From: an uncultured Coriobacteriaceae bacterium
Lineage (GTDB): Bacteria; Actinomycetota; Coriobacteriia; Coriobacteriales; Atopobiaceae
Length of the DNA stretch: 38,153 bases
Direction: 5' to 3'
Assembly (NCBI GenBank): GCA_900543875.1
Contig: UQSV01000008.1
Span: 1-38,153 of the forward strand
Shown: in pieces, positions 31,099-38,153 of the stretch
How the letters are laid out: each line of letters starts with the position of its first letter
How positions within the stretch are numbered: the first letter of the stretch is position 1
The notes under the pieces: generated by a model
Told to the model about the DNA's origin: nothing
What the model saw: only the letters and a program-made list of their open reading frames with translations
Database searches by the model: none
Position numbers and translations under genes: made by a program

Positions 31099-31163
31099 TT
31101 CGAACCATCCACTGGAGATGGCGCGTGGGGATGCGTGCCCAAGTGAATCGAGAGAGTAACGCC

Positions 31164-31205
31164 ATGAACAAGCAGCTATCCATTATTGAGGTCGTCATTA
31201 TCTAA
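31164..31205 (+). CDS. Putative leader peptide of the cstA attenuator
   Basis: A 13-codon frame: MNKQLSIIEVVII, ATG 31164 to TAA 31203-31205, with GAGAGAG (31150-31156) upstream. Six of the last seven codons before the stop are Ile or Val (ATT ATT GAG GTC GTC ATT ATC), the composition of leader peptides that sense branched-chain aminoacyl-tRNA. Its stop is followed two bases later by the first of several overlapping RNA stems that end in a terminator. Ribosome position on these codons would therefore decide which stem forms. It is too short for family evidence; the call rests on codon content, placement and the RNA structure. Confidence 0.6.
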   Translation: MNKQLSIIEVVII

Positions 31206-31206
31206 T

Positions 31207-31290
31207 ACGGGTGGCTGATTCGCCGCCCGTTGCTAACGGGCGGCCTAAAGAGGGGCCGTCGGGGAGGAACCCAACGGCCCCTCTTTTTTT
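31207..31290 (+). promoter_or_regulatory. Ribosome-mediated transcription attenuator with overlapping stems
   Basis: Five strands can pair only with neighbours. A 31207-31215 with B 31222-31230 (9 pairs, one G-U). B 31222-31231 with C 31235-31244 (10 perfect pairs). C 31239-31245 with D 31254-31260 (7 pairs, one G-U). D 31250-31259 with E 31274-31283 (10 pairs), followed by seven T. A ribosome at the leader stop would cover A, letting B:C and then D:E (terminator) form. A ribosome halted earlier at the Ile/Val codons leaves A free, so A:B and then C:D form and the terminator is prevented. Predicted by eye, not folded. Confidence 0.65.
31247..31290 (+). terminator. Intrinsic terminator upstream of cstA
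   Basis: AAAGAGGGGCCGT (31247-31259) pairs with ACGGCCCCTCTTT (31274-31286) plus an inner GGG/CCC; T84-T90 (31284-31290) form the tract. It lies 38 bases before the cstA start with no complete gene in front except the leader peptide, so it works as a leader terminator. Confidence 0.88.
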
Positions 31291-31327
31291 GCGCACTGGC
31301 TTTTCTCTCGCTATGGAAGGAGCGCTT

Positions 31328-33181
31328 GTGAACGGAATCGTCGTAATGGTTGCAGCCGCCGTGCTGCTCTTTGGTGGCTATATGCTGTATGGCCGTTGGC
31401 TCGCCAACAAGTGGGGTGTCGACGCCGACGCCATCACCCCCGCCCGCCGCATGGAGGATGGCAACTCGTTCTCCCCGGCCTCCTGCTTCACCGTGTTCTC
31501 GCACCAGTTCAGCTCGATCTGCGGCGCCGGTCCCGTCACGGGCACCATCGTGGCCATGGCTTTCGGCTGGCTCCCGGTTGCCCTGTGGGTCCTCGTCGGA
31601 GGCATCTTCTTTGGTGCCGTCCACGACTTCGGCGCCCTCTACGCCTCGATGAAGAACAACGGCAAGTCGCTTGCCCAGCTCGTCGAGAAGTACATCGGCC
31701 GCACCGGCCGCCGCTTGTTCCTGCTGTTCAGCTGGCTGTTCTGCATCATCGTCATCGCGGCCTTCACCTCGATGGTCTGCGGCACCTTCAAGTACACCGC
31801 CGCTGCCGAGGGCGGCATCGACTTCACCAAGTCCTACGCCGCCGGCTGCGCCGGCACGATCTCGATCCTGTTCACCTTCGTTGCCATGGCCTTTGGTTGG
31901 GCTTGCAAGAAGTTCGACCTCGAGGGTGCCAAGGAGTTCGTCCTGGGCGTCGTCCTCATGGTCGCCATGTTTGCCGTGGGCATGCAGTTCCCGCTGTACC
32001 TCGACCTCAACCAGTGGATCGCCGTCGTCATGGTCTACCTGGTCTTCGCCGGCGCCATGCCCATCGACGTCCTCAAGACCCCGCGCGATTACCTCACGTC
32101 CATCATGATGATTGTCATGATCGTCTGCGCCGTGCTCGGCATCGTCGTCCTGGGCGTCAAGGGCCAGGCCACCATCACTGCCCCGGTGTTCACCGGCTTC
32201 ACCACCAAGTCTGGCATGATGTTCCCGGTCATGTTCGTCTCCGTCGCCTGCGGCGCCCTCTCCGGCTTCCACAGCCTCGTGTCCTCGAACACCTCGTCCA
32301 AGCAGGTCTCCAACGAGAAGGACGCCCTGCCCGTTGGCTACGGCGCCATGATCGTCGAGTCCTTCGTGGGCATCCTTGCCATCGTCATCGCCGGCATCAT
32401 GTTCTCTGACATGAACACCGCCGGCACCGGCGCCCTCAACGTCGTCGACGCCGCCGGCAACCCCGTTGCCTCCACCCCGTTCCAGATCTTTGCCGCCGGC
32501 ATCTCCCGCGGCATGCAGGCCTTCGGCGTCGATGGCACCGTCGCCACCGTCTTCATGACGATGAACGTCTCCGCCCTGGCCCTGACCTCGCTCGACGCCG
32601 TGGCCCGCATCGCCCGCACGTCCTTCTCCGAGTTCTTCGCCCAGACCAACGACGCCCTGGCCATCGACTCCAAGCAGGGTGCCATGAAGGTCCTCGGCAA
32701 CCCCTGGTTCGCCACGGTCGTTACCCTGGTCCCGGGCCTCGCCCTCACCTTCGGCGGCTATCTCAACATCTGGCCGCTCTTCGGTGCTTCCAACCAGCTG
32801 CTCGGTGGCATGACCATGATCACGCTCGCCGTCTTCTGCAAGTGCACCGGCCGTAAGGGCGCCATGCTCTACGTGCCCGTCGTGTTCCTGCTCTGCTGCA
32901 CCTTCACCTCGCTCGCCCAGTCCATCATGGGCTGCGTGACCGCCCTCCAGGCTGGTGGCATGACCGTCATCGCCACCTCTGGCCTGCAGCTCTTCTTCGC
33001 AATTCTGCTCGTCATCCTCGGCCTCATCGTCGCTGTGAACTGCCTCAAGGAGCTCTTCACCAAGGAGGCCGGCTCCCTGCCCGACGAGGAGCCCGAGTGG
33101 ACCGAGCTTGGCCGCGAGCACGTCGCCGCTGTCGCCGGCAAGGCTGCCGCCGCCGGCAAGGCCGAGGCCAACGAGGCCTAA
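31328..33181 (+). CDS. cstA: CstA-family carbon-starvation transporter
   Basis: 617 residues, strongly hydrophobic with many membrane helices. Family motifs: PARRMEDGNSFSPAS, SHQFSSICGAGPVTG (H59), GAVHDFGALYASMKNNGKSL, LTSLDAVARIARTSF and FGASNQLLGG. CstA proteins import peptides or pyruvate; the E. coli members CstA and BtsT are the precedent, and the substrate here is not determined. The start is GTG 31328 with GGAAGGAG five bases upstream; an ATG at 31314 in frame would overlap that site. The tail is Ala/Lys-rich. Expression is probably set by the leader attenuator. A strong terminator follows, so cstA is a single-gene unit separate from disA. Confidence 0.92.
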   Translation: MNGIVVMVAAAVLLFGGYMLYGRWLANKWGVDADAITPARRMEDGNSFSPASCFTVFSHQFSSICGAGPVTGTIVAMAFGWLPVALWVLVGGIFFGAVHDFGALYASMKNNGKSLAQLVEKYIGRTGRRLFLLFSWLFCIIVIAAFTSMVCGTFKYTAAAEGGIDFTKSYAAGCAGTISILFTFVAMAFGWACKKFDLEGAKEFVLGVVLMVAMFAVGMQFPLYLDLNQWIAVVMVYLVFAGAMPIDVLKTPRDYLTSIMMIVMIVCAVLGIVVLGVKGQATITAPVFTGFTTKSGMMFPVMFVSVACGALSGFHSLVSSNTSSKQVSNEKDALPVGYGAMIVESFVGILAIVIAGIMFSDMNTAGTGALNVVDAAGNPVASTPFQIFAAGISRGMQAFGVDGTVATVFMTMNVSALALTSLDAVARIARTSFSEFFAQTNDALAIDSKQGAMKVLGNPWFATVVTLVPGLALTFGGYLNIWPLFGASNQLLGGMTMITLAVFCKCTGRKGAMLYVPVVFLLCCTFTSLAQSIMGCVTALQAGGMTVIATSGLQLFFAILLVILGLIVAVNCLKELFTKEAGSLPDEEPEWTELGREHVAAVAGKAAAAGKAEANEA

Positions 33182-33239
33182 GGCCACCCAAGCTCGTCTC
33201 ATCGCCGGCTCTCTACGACTCGAAGCCGACTGATGGTAG

Positions 33240-33271
33240 GGCCCGCATCCCCAGGGGTGCGGGCCTTTTTT
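33240..33271 (+). terminator. Terminator of cstA
   Basis: GGCCCGCATCC (33240-33250) pairs with GGGTGCGGGCC (33255-33265; one G-U), followed by six T. Confidence 0.9.
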
Positions 33272-33314
33272 CATGACCTCGCGCGGTGGCCCAAAACCTG
33301 CGGGCGGCGGCGCG

Positions 33315-33320
33315 TATACT
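33315..33320 (+). promoter_or_regulatory. -10 box upstream of disA
   Basis: TATACT in GCGTATACTTTG, 35 bases before the disA start. The -35 is not recognisable. Confidence 0.5.
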
Positions 33321-33354
33321 TTGATGAATGACTATTCTGCAAGGAGGGGGCGCC

Positions 33355-34470
33355 ATGGAGCCAGAAACTAACGAGACCACCTCGGGAGACGTGGCGACGC
33401 CAGAGGCCGCCGAGCAGCGCGAGCCCACGATCGAGGAGCGCCTCAACGAGGCCATCGCCATCACGGCCCCCGGCACCGCCGTGCGCCGCGCGCTCGACAT
33501 GATCATCGCCGGCCACCTCGGGGCCCTCATCTGCGTGGGAGACACCGACACGGTGCTCTCCGCCGGCAACGACGGCTTCCCGCTCAACATCTCGTTCACG
33601 GCCAACCGCCTGTTCGAGCTCTCCAAGATGGACGGCGCCATCGTGGTCGACCGCGACCTCACGCAGATCCTGCGTGCCAACTTCCACCTCAACCCAGACC
33701 CGAGCCTGCCCACGAGCGAGACGGGCATGCGCCACCGCACCGCCGCGCGCATGAGCCTGCTCACCAAGGCCCTCGTCATCTCGGTCTCCGAGCGCCGCCA
33801 GGTCGTGAACCTCTACGTGGGCGGCAAGTCGCACCAGCTGCGCGGCGTCGCCGAGCTCATGACTAGCGCCTCCCAGCTCATCACCACGCTGCAGACCACG
33901 CGCCAGGCGCTCGACCACGCGCTGCTGCGCCTCACGACGCTCGAGCTCGACAACTACGTCACGCTCGCAGACGTCACGACGATCCTCAACTACTTCGAGA
34001 CGCTCATGACCGCCGCCGACGAGATCGACCGCTGCGTCGACCAGCTGGGCAGCGAGGGACGCACCGTCGAGATGCAGCGCGAGCAGCTCGTGGGCGACAT
34101 GGAGTCCGAGTACCTGCTCATGATCCGCGACTACGCTCGCGACTCCTCCGAGGAGAACGCCGAGGCCATTCGCGAGAAGCTTCATGCCGCGGACCCCTCG
34201 CAGTGGCGCTCACCCAAGCGCGTTGCCAAGGTGCTGGGCTACGAGGACCTGCGCGAGGACAGCGTCATGGTGCCGCTGGGCCTGCGCACCCTCAGCCGCG
34301 TCTCGGTCGTCCGCGAGGGCATGGCCGACAAGATCGTCGACGAGTACGGCAACCTGCGCGAGCTCATGGACGACATCGAGCAGAACCCGTCGCGCCTCGA
34401 CGACCTAGGCGTCAAGAACCCCTCCATCCTTGCCGACAGCCTGTACCGCATGTGGGGCAAGAAGGAGTAG
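33355..34470 (+). CDS. disA: Diadenylate cyclase, DNA-integrity scanning protein
   Basis: 371 residues. The N-terminal DAC domain carries DGA (93-95, KMDGAIVVD) and RHRTA (126-130), the two signature motifs for making c-di-AMP from two ATP. A helical linker follows, then a C-terminal helix-hairpin-helix domain (LGVKNPSILADSLYRMW) that binds branched DNA. In Bacillus DisA stops synthesis at stalled forks. The start ATG 33355 has AAGGAGGGGG upstream; ATG 33328 precedes that site and is less likely. About 25 N-terminal residues are an acidic extension. It is first of a tight group, with ispD starting 3 bases after its stop. Confidence 0.95.
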   Translation: MEPETNETTSGDVATPEAAEQREPTIEERLNEAIAITAPGTAVRRALDMIIAGHLGALICVGDTDTVLSAGNDGFPLNISFTANRLFELSKMDGAIVVDRDLTQILRANFHLNPDPSLPTSETGMRHRTAARMSLLTKALVISVSERRQVVNLYVGGKSHQLRGVAELMTSASQLITTLQTTRQALDHALLRLTTLELDNYVTLADVTTILNYFETLMTAADEIDRCVDQLGSEGRTVEMQREQLVGDMESEYLLMIRDYARDSSEENAEAIREKLHAADPSQWRSPKRVAKVLGYEDLREDSVMVPLGLRTLSRVSVVREGMADKIVDEYGNLRELMDDIEQNPSRLDDLGVKNPSILADSLYRMWGKKE

Positions 34471-34473
34471 CGC

Positions 34474-35256
34474 ATGGCAATTCTCGCGAGCGACAAGGCG
34501 GGTGCGCCGTCTGGGCCAGACACGGTGGCCGTCATCGCGGCCGGTGGTCTTGGCCTGCGCTTTGGCGACCCCGCGGGCAAGCAATACGTTGAGCTGTGCG
34601 GCCTGCCCGTGCTCGACTGGTCCGTCGCGGCCTTTGCCGAGGCGCCCTCTGTTGCGCAGGTCGTCGTCGTGTGCCCGGCCGGTCGCGTCGCCGAGACGGC
34701 CGAGGTCGTCTCGCAGGTCGAGTTCGACACGCCGGTGACCTTCGTGGAGGGCGGGCAGACGCGCCAGCAGTCCTGCCTCGCCGGCATCCGCGCGGCTCGG
34801 GAGTGCGCGCTCATCGCCATCCATGACGGGGCGCGCCCCCTCATCGAGCCGGCCACCATCGAGGCCGCCATCGAGCGCGTCCGCTCCGACGAGACCCTCG
34901 CCGGCGCCATCTGCGCGCATCCCAGCGCCGACACCCTCAAGGTCGTAGGCGCGGACGGCATCGTCGAGTCCACTCCAGACCGCTCGCGCTTCTGGGCCGT
35001 GCAGACCCCGCAGGTCTTCCGCGCCCACGACGTGCTCGCGGCGCACCTTGCCGCGCTCGAGGAGGGCTTCGTCGGCACCGACGACGCCAGTCTCGTCGAG
35101 CGCGCGGGCGGTCGCGTCGCGTGCGTGGCAAGCCCCAGCGACAACATGAAGGTTACGGTGCCCGAGGACAAGCTGCCCATCGAGGCCATACTTGCCGCGC
35201 GCATCGAGGCCGGGGACGTACCGGCTTGCTGCCTGCGAGGAGGCGCCTCATGCTAA
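34474..35256 (+). CDS. ispD: 2-C-methyl-D-erythritol 4-phosphate cytidylyltransferase
   Basis: 260 residues. The CTP-binding loop AAGGLGLRFGDPAGKQY at about 18-34 contains the key lysine, and IHDGARPLI and DTLKVV near the middle are family motifs. It makes CDP-methylerythritol in the non-mevalonate isoprenoid pathway. The protein is slightly longer than usual (about 230) owing to a short N-terminal extension and a C-terminal tail. AAGGAG precedes ATG 34474. It overlaps ispF by 7 bases, so the two successive-branch enzymes are translated together; IspE, which acts between them, is not in the window. Confidence 0.95.
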   Translation: MAILASDKAGAPSGPDTVAVIAAGGLGLRFGDPAGKQYVELCGLPVLDWSVAAFAEAPSVAQVVVVCPAGRVAETAEVVSQVEFDTPVTFVEGGQTRQQSCLAGIRAARECALIAIHDGARPLIEPATIEAAIERVRSDETLAGAICAHPSADTLKVVGADGIVESTPDRSRFWAVQTPQVFRAHDVLAAHLAALEEGFVGTDDASLVERAGGRVACVASPSDNMKVTVPEDKLPIEAILAARIEAGDVPACCLRGGASC

Positions 35257-35729
35257 GGATCGGACACGGCTACGACGTCCACAAGCTCGTCGAGGGCCGC
35301 GACCTCATTCTCTGCGGCGTAAGGATTCCCCACACGCTGGGACTTCTCGGCCACTCAGATGCAGACGTCGCCACCCACGCCGTGGCAGACGCCATCCTTG
35401 GCGCCACGCGCCTGGGTGACCTCGGCAAGCTCTTTCCCGACACGGACCCCGCCTATGCGGGCGCCAACTCGCTGGGCCTGCTCGCCCAGGTCATGCGCCT
35501 CGCGCGCGGGCGCGGCTACGAGCTGCTCGACTGCGACTGTACCATCGCCGCCCAGGCGCCCAAGCTCGCCCCGCACCGCGAGCAGATGCGCGAGAACCTC
35601 GCGCAGGCCCTCGGCGTCGACGTCGCGAGCGTTGGCGTCAAGGCCACGACCACCGAGCGGCTCGGCTTCGTTGGTCGCGAGGAGGGCATGGAGGCCTGGG
35701 CGGTTGCGCTCATGGAATATGACGGATAG
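35250..35729 (+). CDS. ispF: 2-C-methyl-D-erythritol 2,4-cyclodiphosphate synthase
   Basis: 159 residues, standard length. GYDVH gives the zinc ligands D8 and H10, with the third ligand H42 nearby in the GHSDADVATHAVADAILGA stretch. It converts CDP-methylerythritol 2-phosphate to the cyclic diphosphate. I chose ATG 35250, inside the end of ispD, because it begins MLRIGHGYD and has GAGGAGG (35237-35243) upstream; the longer frame reads Arg/Gly junk. Confidence 0.95.
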   Translation: MLRIGHGYDVHKLVEGRDLILCGVRIPHTLGLLGHSDADVATHAVADAILGATRLGDLGKLFPDTDPAYAGANSLGLLAQVMRLARGRGYELLDCDCTIAAQAPKLAPHREQMRENLAQALGVDVASVGVKATTTERLGFVGREEGMEAWAVALMEYDG

Positions 35730-35750
35730 CGGCCTGGCCCAACTCTGAGC

Positions 35751-35756
35751 TAATCT
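35751..35756 (+). promoter_or_regulatory. Possible -10 box upstream of cysE
   Basis: TAATCT in GAGCTAATCTGTTGG, 66 bases before cysE. Weak: no -35. I looked for a T-box leader, which controls cysE in Bacillus; the 92-base gap is too short and shows none of its features. Confidence 0.3.
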
Positions 35757-35821
35757 GTTGGCGTTTTGGACGCGGCGCCCTGCTTGGGCGCCGGCCGCGC
35801 AGCACACTCGTAAGGACCCTT

Positions 35822-36553
35822 ATGTTCGATCGCATTCGTGAGGACATCGAGACGTTCCGGGCGCACGACCCGGCGGCGACCTCGAACGTCTCCATCCTTC
35901 TCAACTCGCCCGGCATGCGGGCCATCTGGGCCTACCGCCGCCAGCACTGGCTGTGGACCCACGGCCACCCTCTGCTCGCCCGCACCCTGTCGACGATGAG
36001 CCGCCGCCGCTTTGGCGTCGAGATCCACCCCGGCGCGCAGATTGGCAGACGCTTCGTCATCGACCATGGCATGGGCATCGTCGTGGGCGAGACCACCATC
36101 ATCGGCGATGACTGCCAGCTTTACCAGGGCGTTACGCTGGGCGGTACGGGCAAGCAGAGCGGCAAGCGCCACCCCACGTTGGGCAACAACGTCGTGGTGG
36201 GCGTGGGCGCGTCGGTGCTGGGCAACATCACCCTGGGCGACAACGTCAAGGTGGGCGGCGGCGCCGTGGTGGTGCGCGACGTCCCGGCAGACTGCACCGT
36301 CGTGGGCGTGCCCGGACACGTCACCACGCGTGGCGGCGTGCGCGTGCGCTCCGCCGCGGGCGAGCGCCTCACCTGCCTTTCCATGAGCGACGCGACTACA
36401 ATCGACAAGGTCATCCACGAGCGCGAGGACGTCGAGCACCGCGAGTACCTGCCCGACCCCGTCGACCGCACGATCGATGACCTCGCGGCCAAGGTCGCAC
36501 GTCTCGAGAAGCGAATCGCCGAGCTGCAGTCCCAGCTCGAGAACAAGGAGTAG
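35822..36553 (+). CDS. cysE: Serine O-acetyltransferase
   Basis: 243 residues. The left-handed beta-helix of hexapeptide repeats (about 60-165) contains HPGAQIGRRFVIDHGMGIVVGETTIIG, and catalysis uses the D-H pair in IDHGMG with GGTGKQSGKRHPTLG for the acetyl-CoA side. It makes O-acetylserine for cysteine synthesis. The last 45 residues are extended compared with bacterial CysE of this short class and end in a coiled coil (KVARLEKRIAELQSQLE). Such a tail might oligomerise or bind a partner. AAGGAC precedes ATG 35822. cysS starts 2 bases after its stop. Confidence 0.95.
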   Translation: MFDRIREDIETFRAHDPAATSNVSILLNSPGMRAIWAYRRQHWLWTHGHPLLARTLSTMSRRRFGVEIHPGAQIGRRFVIDHGMGIVVGETTIIGDDCQLYQGVTLGGTGKQSGKRHPTLGNNVVVGVGASVLGNITLGDNVKVGGGAVVVRDVPADCTVVGVPGHVTTRGGVRVRSAAGERLTCLSMSDATTIDKVIHEREDVEHREYLPDPVDRTIDDLAAKVARLEKRIAELQSQLENKE

Positions 36554-36555
36554 CC

Positions 36556-38040
36556 ATGCTCGTCTATAACACCCAGCTTCACAAGAAGGTCGAGCTCGAG
36601 CCCATCGAGCCGGGCAAGATCCGCATGTACGTCTGCGGCCCCACGGTCTATGACCAGATCCACGTGGGCAACGGCCGCACCTTCCTGGCCTTCGACGTCA
36701 TCCGCCGCTACCTGCAGTACAAGGGCTACCAGGTGACGTTTGCCCAGAACCTCACCGACGTGGACGACAAGATCATCAACCGCGCCAATGAGCAGGGTCG
36801 CACGCCCGAGGAGGTCGCCGCCGAGTTCTCCGACGCCTTCATCGAGCAGATGCACCGCCTGGGCGTCCTCGACCCCGACATCCGCCCGCGCGCCACGCGC
36901 GAGATACCCGCGATGATCGAGATGATCCAGGGCCTCATCGACCAGGGCCATGCCTACGCCCCCGGCAATGGCGACGTCTACTTCTCCGTGCGCAGCGATC
37001 CCAGCTACGGCACCGTCTCGGGTCGCAACATCGACGACCTCAAGGTGGGCGCCCGCATCGAGGCCAATGACGAGAAGCGCGACCCGCTCGACTTTGCCCT
37101 CTGGAAGGCCGCCAAGCCCGGCGAGCCCATGTGGGACTCGCCCTGGGGCAAGGGTCGACCGGGCTGGCACACCGAGTGCTCCGCGATGGTGCACCGCTAC
37201 CTGGGCACGCCCATTGACATTCACGGCGGCGGCCAGGACCTGCAGTTCCCGCACCACGAGAACGAGTACGCGCAGGCCGTCTGCTGCTGGCACGAGCCGC
37301 TCGCCAACGTGTGGATGCACACGGGCATGCTGCTCATCGACGGCGAGAAGATGAGCAAGAGCCTGGGCAACTTCTACACGCTCAAGGAGGTGCTCGACAA
37401 GTACCCGGCCGACGCCGTGCGCCTGCTGATGCTGCAGACCCACTACCGCTCGCCGCTCGACTTCTCCTTCGAGCGCCTCGACGGCGCCAGGGGCACGCTC
37501 GAGCGCGTCCGCGGCACCATCGCCAACCTGCGCTGGGCCGCAGAGAGCGCCGCGGCTGCCACCCACGAGCTCAATGACGAGGACCGCGCCTTTGGTGCCG
37601 CCGTCGACGAGGCCTCGGCCGAGTTCGTGGCCCAGATGGACGACGACTTCAACACCGCCGGCGCCCTCGCGGCGCTCTTTGGCCTCGTGACGAAGGCAAA
37701 CACCTACCTCGACCAGACTGGCGCCAACGCCGCCGGTGCCGTCGCGCTGCGCGCCTCCGACGTCCTCGTCGAGCTGCTGGGCGTCCTGGGCGTCGAGTCC
37801 GTGTGCCCCAGCGCCGCCGAGCTGCCCCACGAGCTGGTCGACCTCGCCAGCGAGCAGGCCGGCTACGAGGGCGATGACGCCGAGCAGGCCGCCGAAGCCC
37901 TCGTCACCGCCCGCGCCGAGGCTCGCGCCGCCAAGAACTGGGGCGTGGCCGATGCCATCCGCGACGGCATCGCCGCCCTGGGACTCGTGGTCGAGGACAC
38001 GGCCGCAGGCACCCGCATCAAGCCCGCCAAGGAGGACTAG
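36556..38040 (+). CDS. cysS: Cysteinyl-tRNA synthetase
   Basis: 494 residues, class I. The HIGH-equivalent HVGN follows YVCGPTVYDQI; the zinc cysteine/histidines are in the C of that motif, ECSAM and PHHENE; KMSKS is at 265-269; the C-terminal DALR-like helix bundle ends near 460. It attaches cysteine to tRNA-Cys. AAGGAG lies in the end of cysE. Coupling of cysE and cysS links cysteine supply and use, as in Bacillus. Confidence 0.97.
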   Translation: MLVYNTQLHKKVELEPIEPGKIRMYVCGPTVYDQIHVGNGRTFLAFDVIRRYLQYKGYQVTFAQNLTDVDDKIINRANEQGRTPEEVAAEFSDAFIEQMHRLGVLDPDIRPRATREIPAMIEMIQGLIDQGHAYAPGNGDVYFSVRSDPSYGTVSGRNIDDLKVGARIEANDEKRDPLDFALWKAAKPGEPMWDSPWGKGRPGWHTECSAMVHRYLGTPIDIHGGGQDLQFPHHENEYAQAVCCWHEPLANVWMHTGMLLIDGEKMSKSLGNFYTLKEVLDKYPADAVRLLMLQTHYRSPLDFSFERLDGARGTLERVRGTIANLRWAAESAAAATHELNDEDRAFGAAVDEASAEFVAQMDDDFNTAGALAALFGLVTKANTYLDQTGANAAGAVALRASDVLVELLGVLGVESVCPSAAELPHELVDLASEQAGYEGDDAEQAAEALVTARAEARAAKNWGVADAIRDGIAALGLVVEDTAAGTRIKPAKED

Positions 38041-38042
38041 CC

Positions 38043-38144
38043 ATGGCCCGACGCAACGACTCCCGCCCGAGCGGTCGCAGGGATGCCCGCGGCGCCGCCG
38101 CGAAGCCGGGTGAGCTACCCATGGGCAGGCTGAAGCGGGGGTAA
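38043..38144 (+). CDS. Short ORF after cysS, possibly the broken start of rlmB
   Basis: 33 codons from ATG 38043 two bases after cysS: MARRNDSRPSGRRDARG, then a short stretch ending at TAA 38142-38144, 9 bases before the window edge. A basic Arg/Gly/Asp-rich head like this is common at the front of the RlmB-type rRNA 2'-O-methyltransferase that follows cysS in this gene order. The stop follows a run of five G (38137-38141); one additional G would keep the frame open to the window end. A sequencing error, a real frameshift or an unrelated short protein all fit. Confidence 0.35.
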   Translation: MARRNDSRPSGRRDARGAAAKPGELPMGRLKRG

Positions 38145-38153
38145 GACCCCGTG

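Noticed and set aside
35730..35821. T-box leader before cysE
   Set aside because: The gap is 92 bases, too short, with no specifier stem or T-box sequence.
38120..38153. Start of rRNA-like sequence (AAGACCCCGTG resembles a 23S stretch)
   Set aside because: The match is about a dozen bases, and the surrounding bases do not follow 23S rRNA.

Overview
The window is high-GC, densely coded DNA from an actinobacterium. The best fit is class Coriobacteriia (Collinsella/Olsenella-like gut anaerobes). This is an inference from GC-rich codon use, short A/T-rich -10 boxes (TACAAT, TACACT, TATACT) just upstream of genes, rubrerythrin, a GlgC+GlgD glycogen system, and a mixture of actinobacterial (mfd-mazG-ftsB-ppx) and Firmicute-like (disA-ispD-ispF-cysE-cysS) gene order. 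No 16S or marker search was possible.

Layout. 1-2090: the end of a membrane-anchored protein, then two identical tRNA-Asp transcription units (promoter, tRNA, terminator) separated by about 800 bp of non-coding, repeat-rich DNA. 2091-3961: remains of a SsuC/TauC-type ABC importer whose ATPase and binding-protein genes have collapsed into one chimeric ORF. 4284-6649: a HAD phosphatase, a MutY-like glycosylase without an Fe-S cluster, and rubrerythrin. 6651-6936: a cluster of strong intergenic hairpins. 7148-19026: a complete glycogen cluster, glgB-glgP-glgC-glgD-glgA plus a GH13-GH77 fusion, covering synthesis, branching, phosphorolysis and debranching/transfer. 19150-27678: mfd, a Gfo/Idh oxidoreductase, an SGNH-hydrolase/MazG fusion, a FtsB/DivIC-like protein, a Ppx/GppA phosphatase and tRNA-Leu(UAA).

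27730-30849, mostly minus strand: an orphan PTS IIB, a palindromic repeat cluster, a partly duplicated tRNA-Glu end, tRNA-Glu(UUC), and two translationally coupled paralogous repeat proteins. 31071-33271: a CstA transporter behind what looks like a ribosome-mediated attenuator. A 13-codon Ile/Val-rich leader peptide is followed by overlapping RNA stems and a terminator. 33355-38040: disA, ispD, ispF, cysE, cysS, an order much like the Bacillus disA-to-cysS block. The window closes on a 33-codon ORF that may be the broken start of the next gene.

The most notable items are the cstA attenuator (31071-31290), the SGNH-MazG fusion (23911-25824), the ABC ATPase/binding-protein chimera (3086-3961), and the palindromic or hairpin repeats at 6651-6821 and 28333-28442. 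All function calls come from motifs read by eye; nothing was searched or folded by program.
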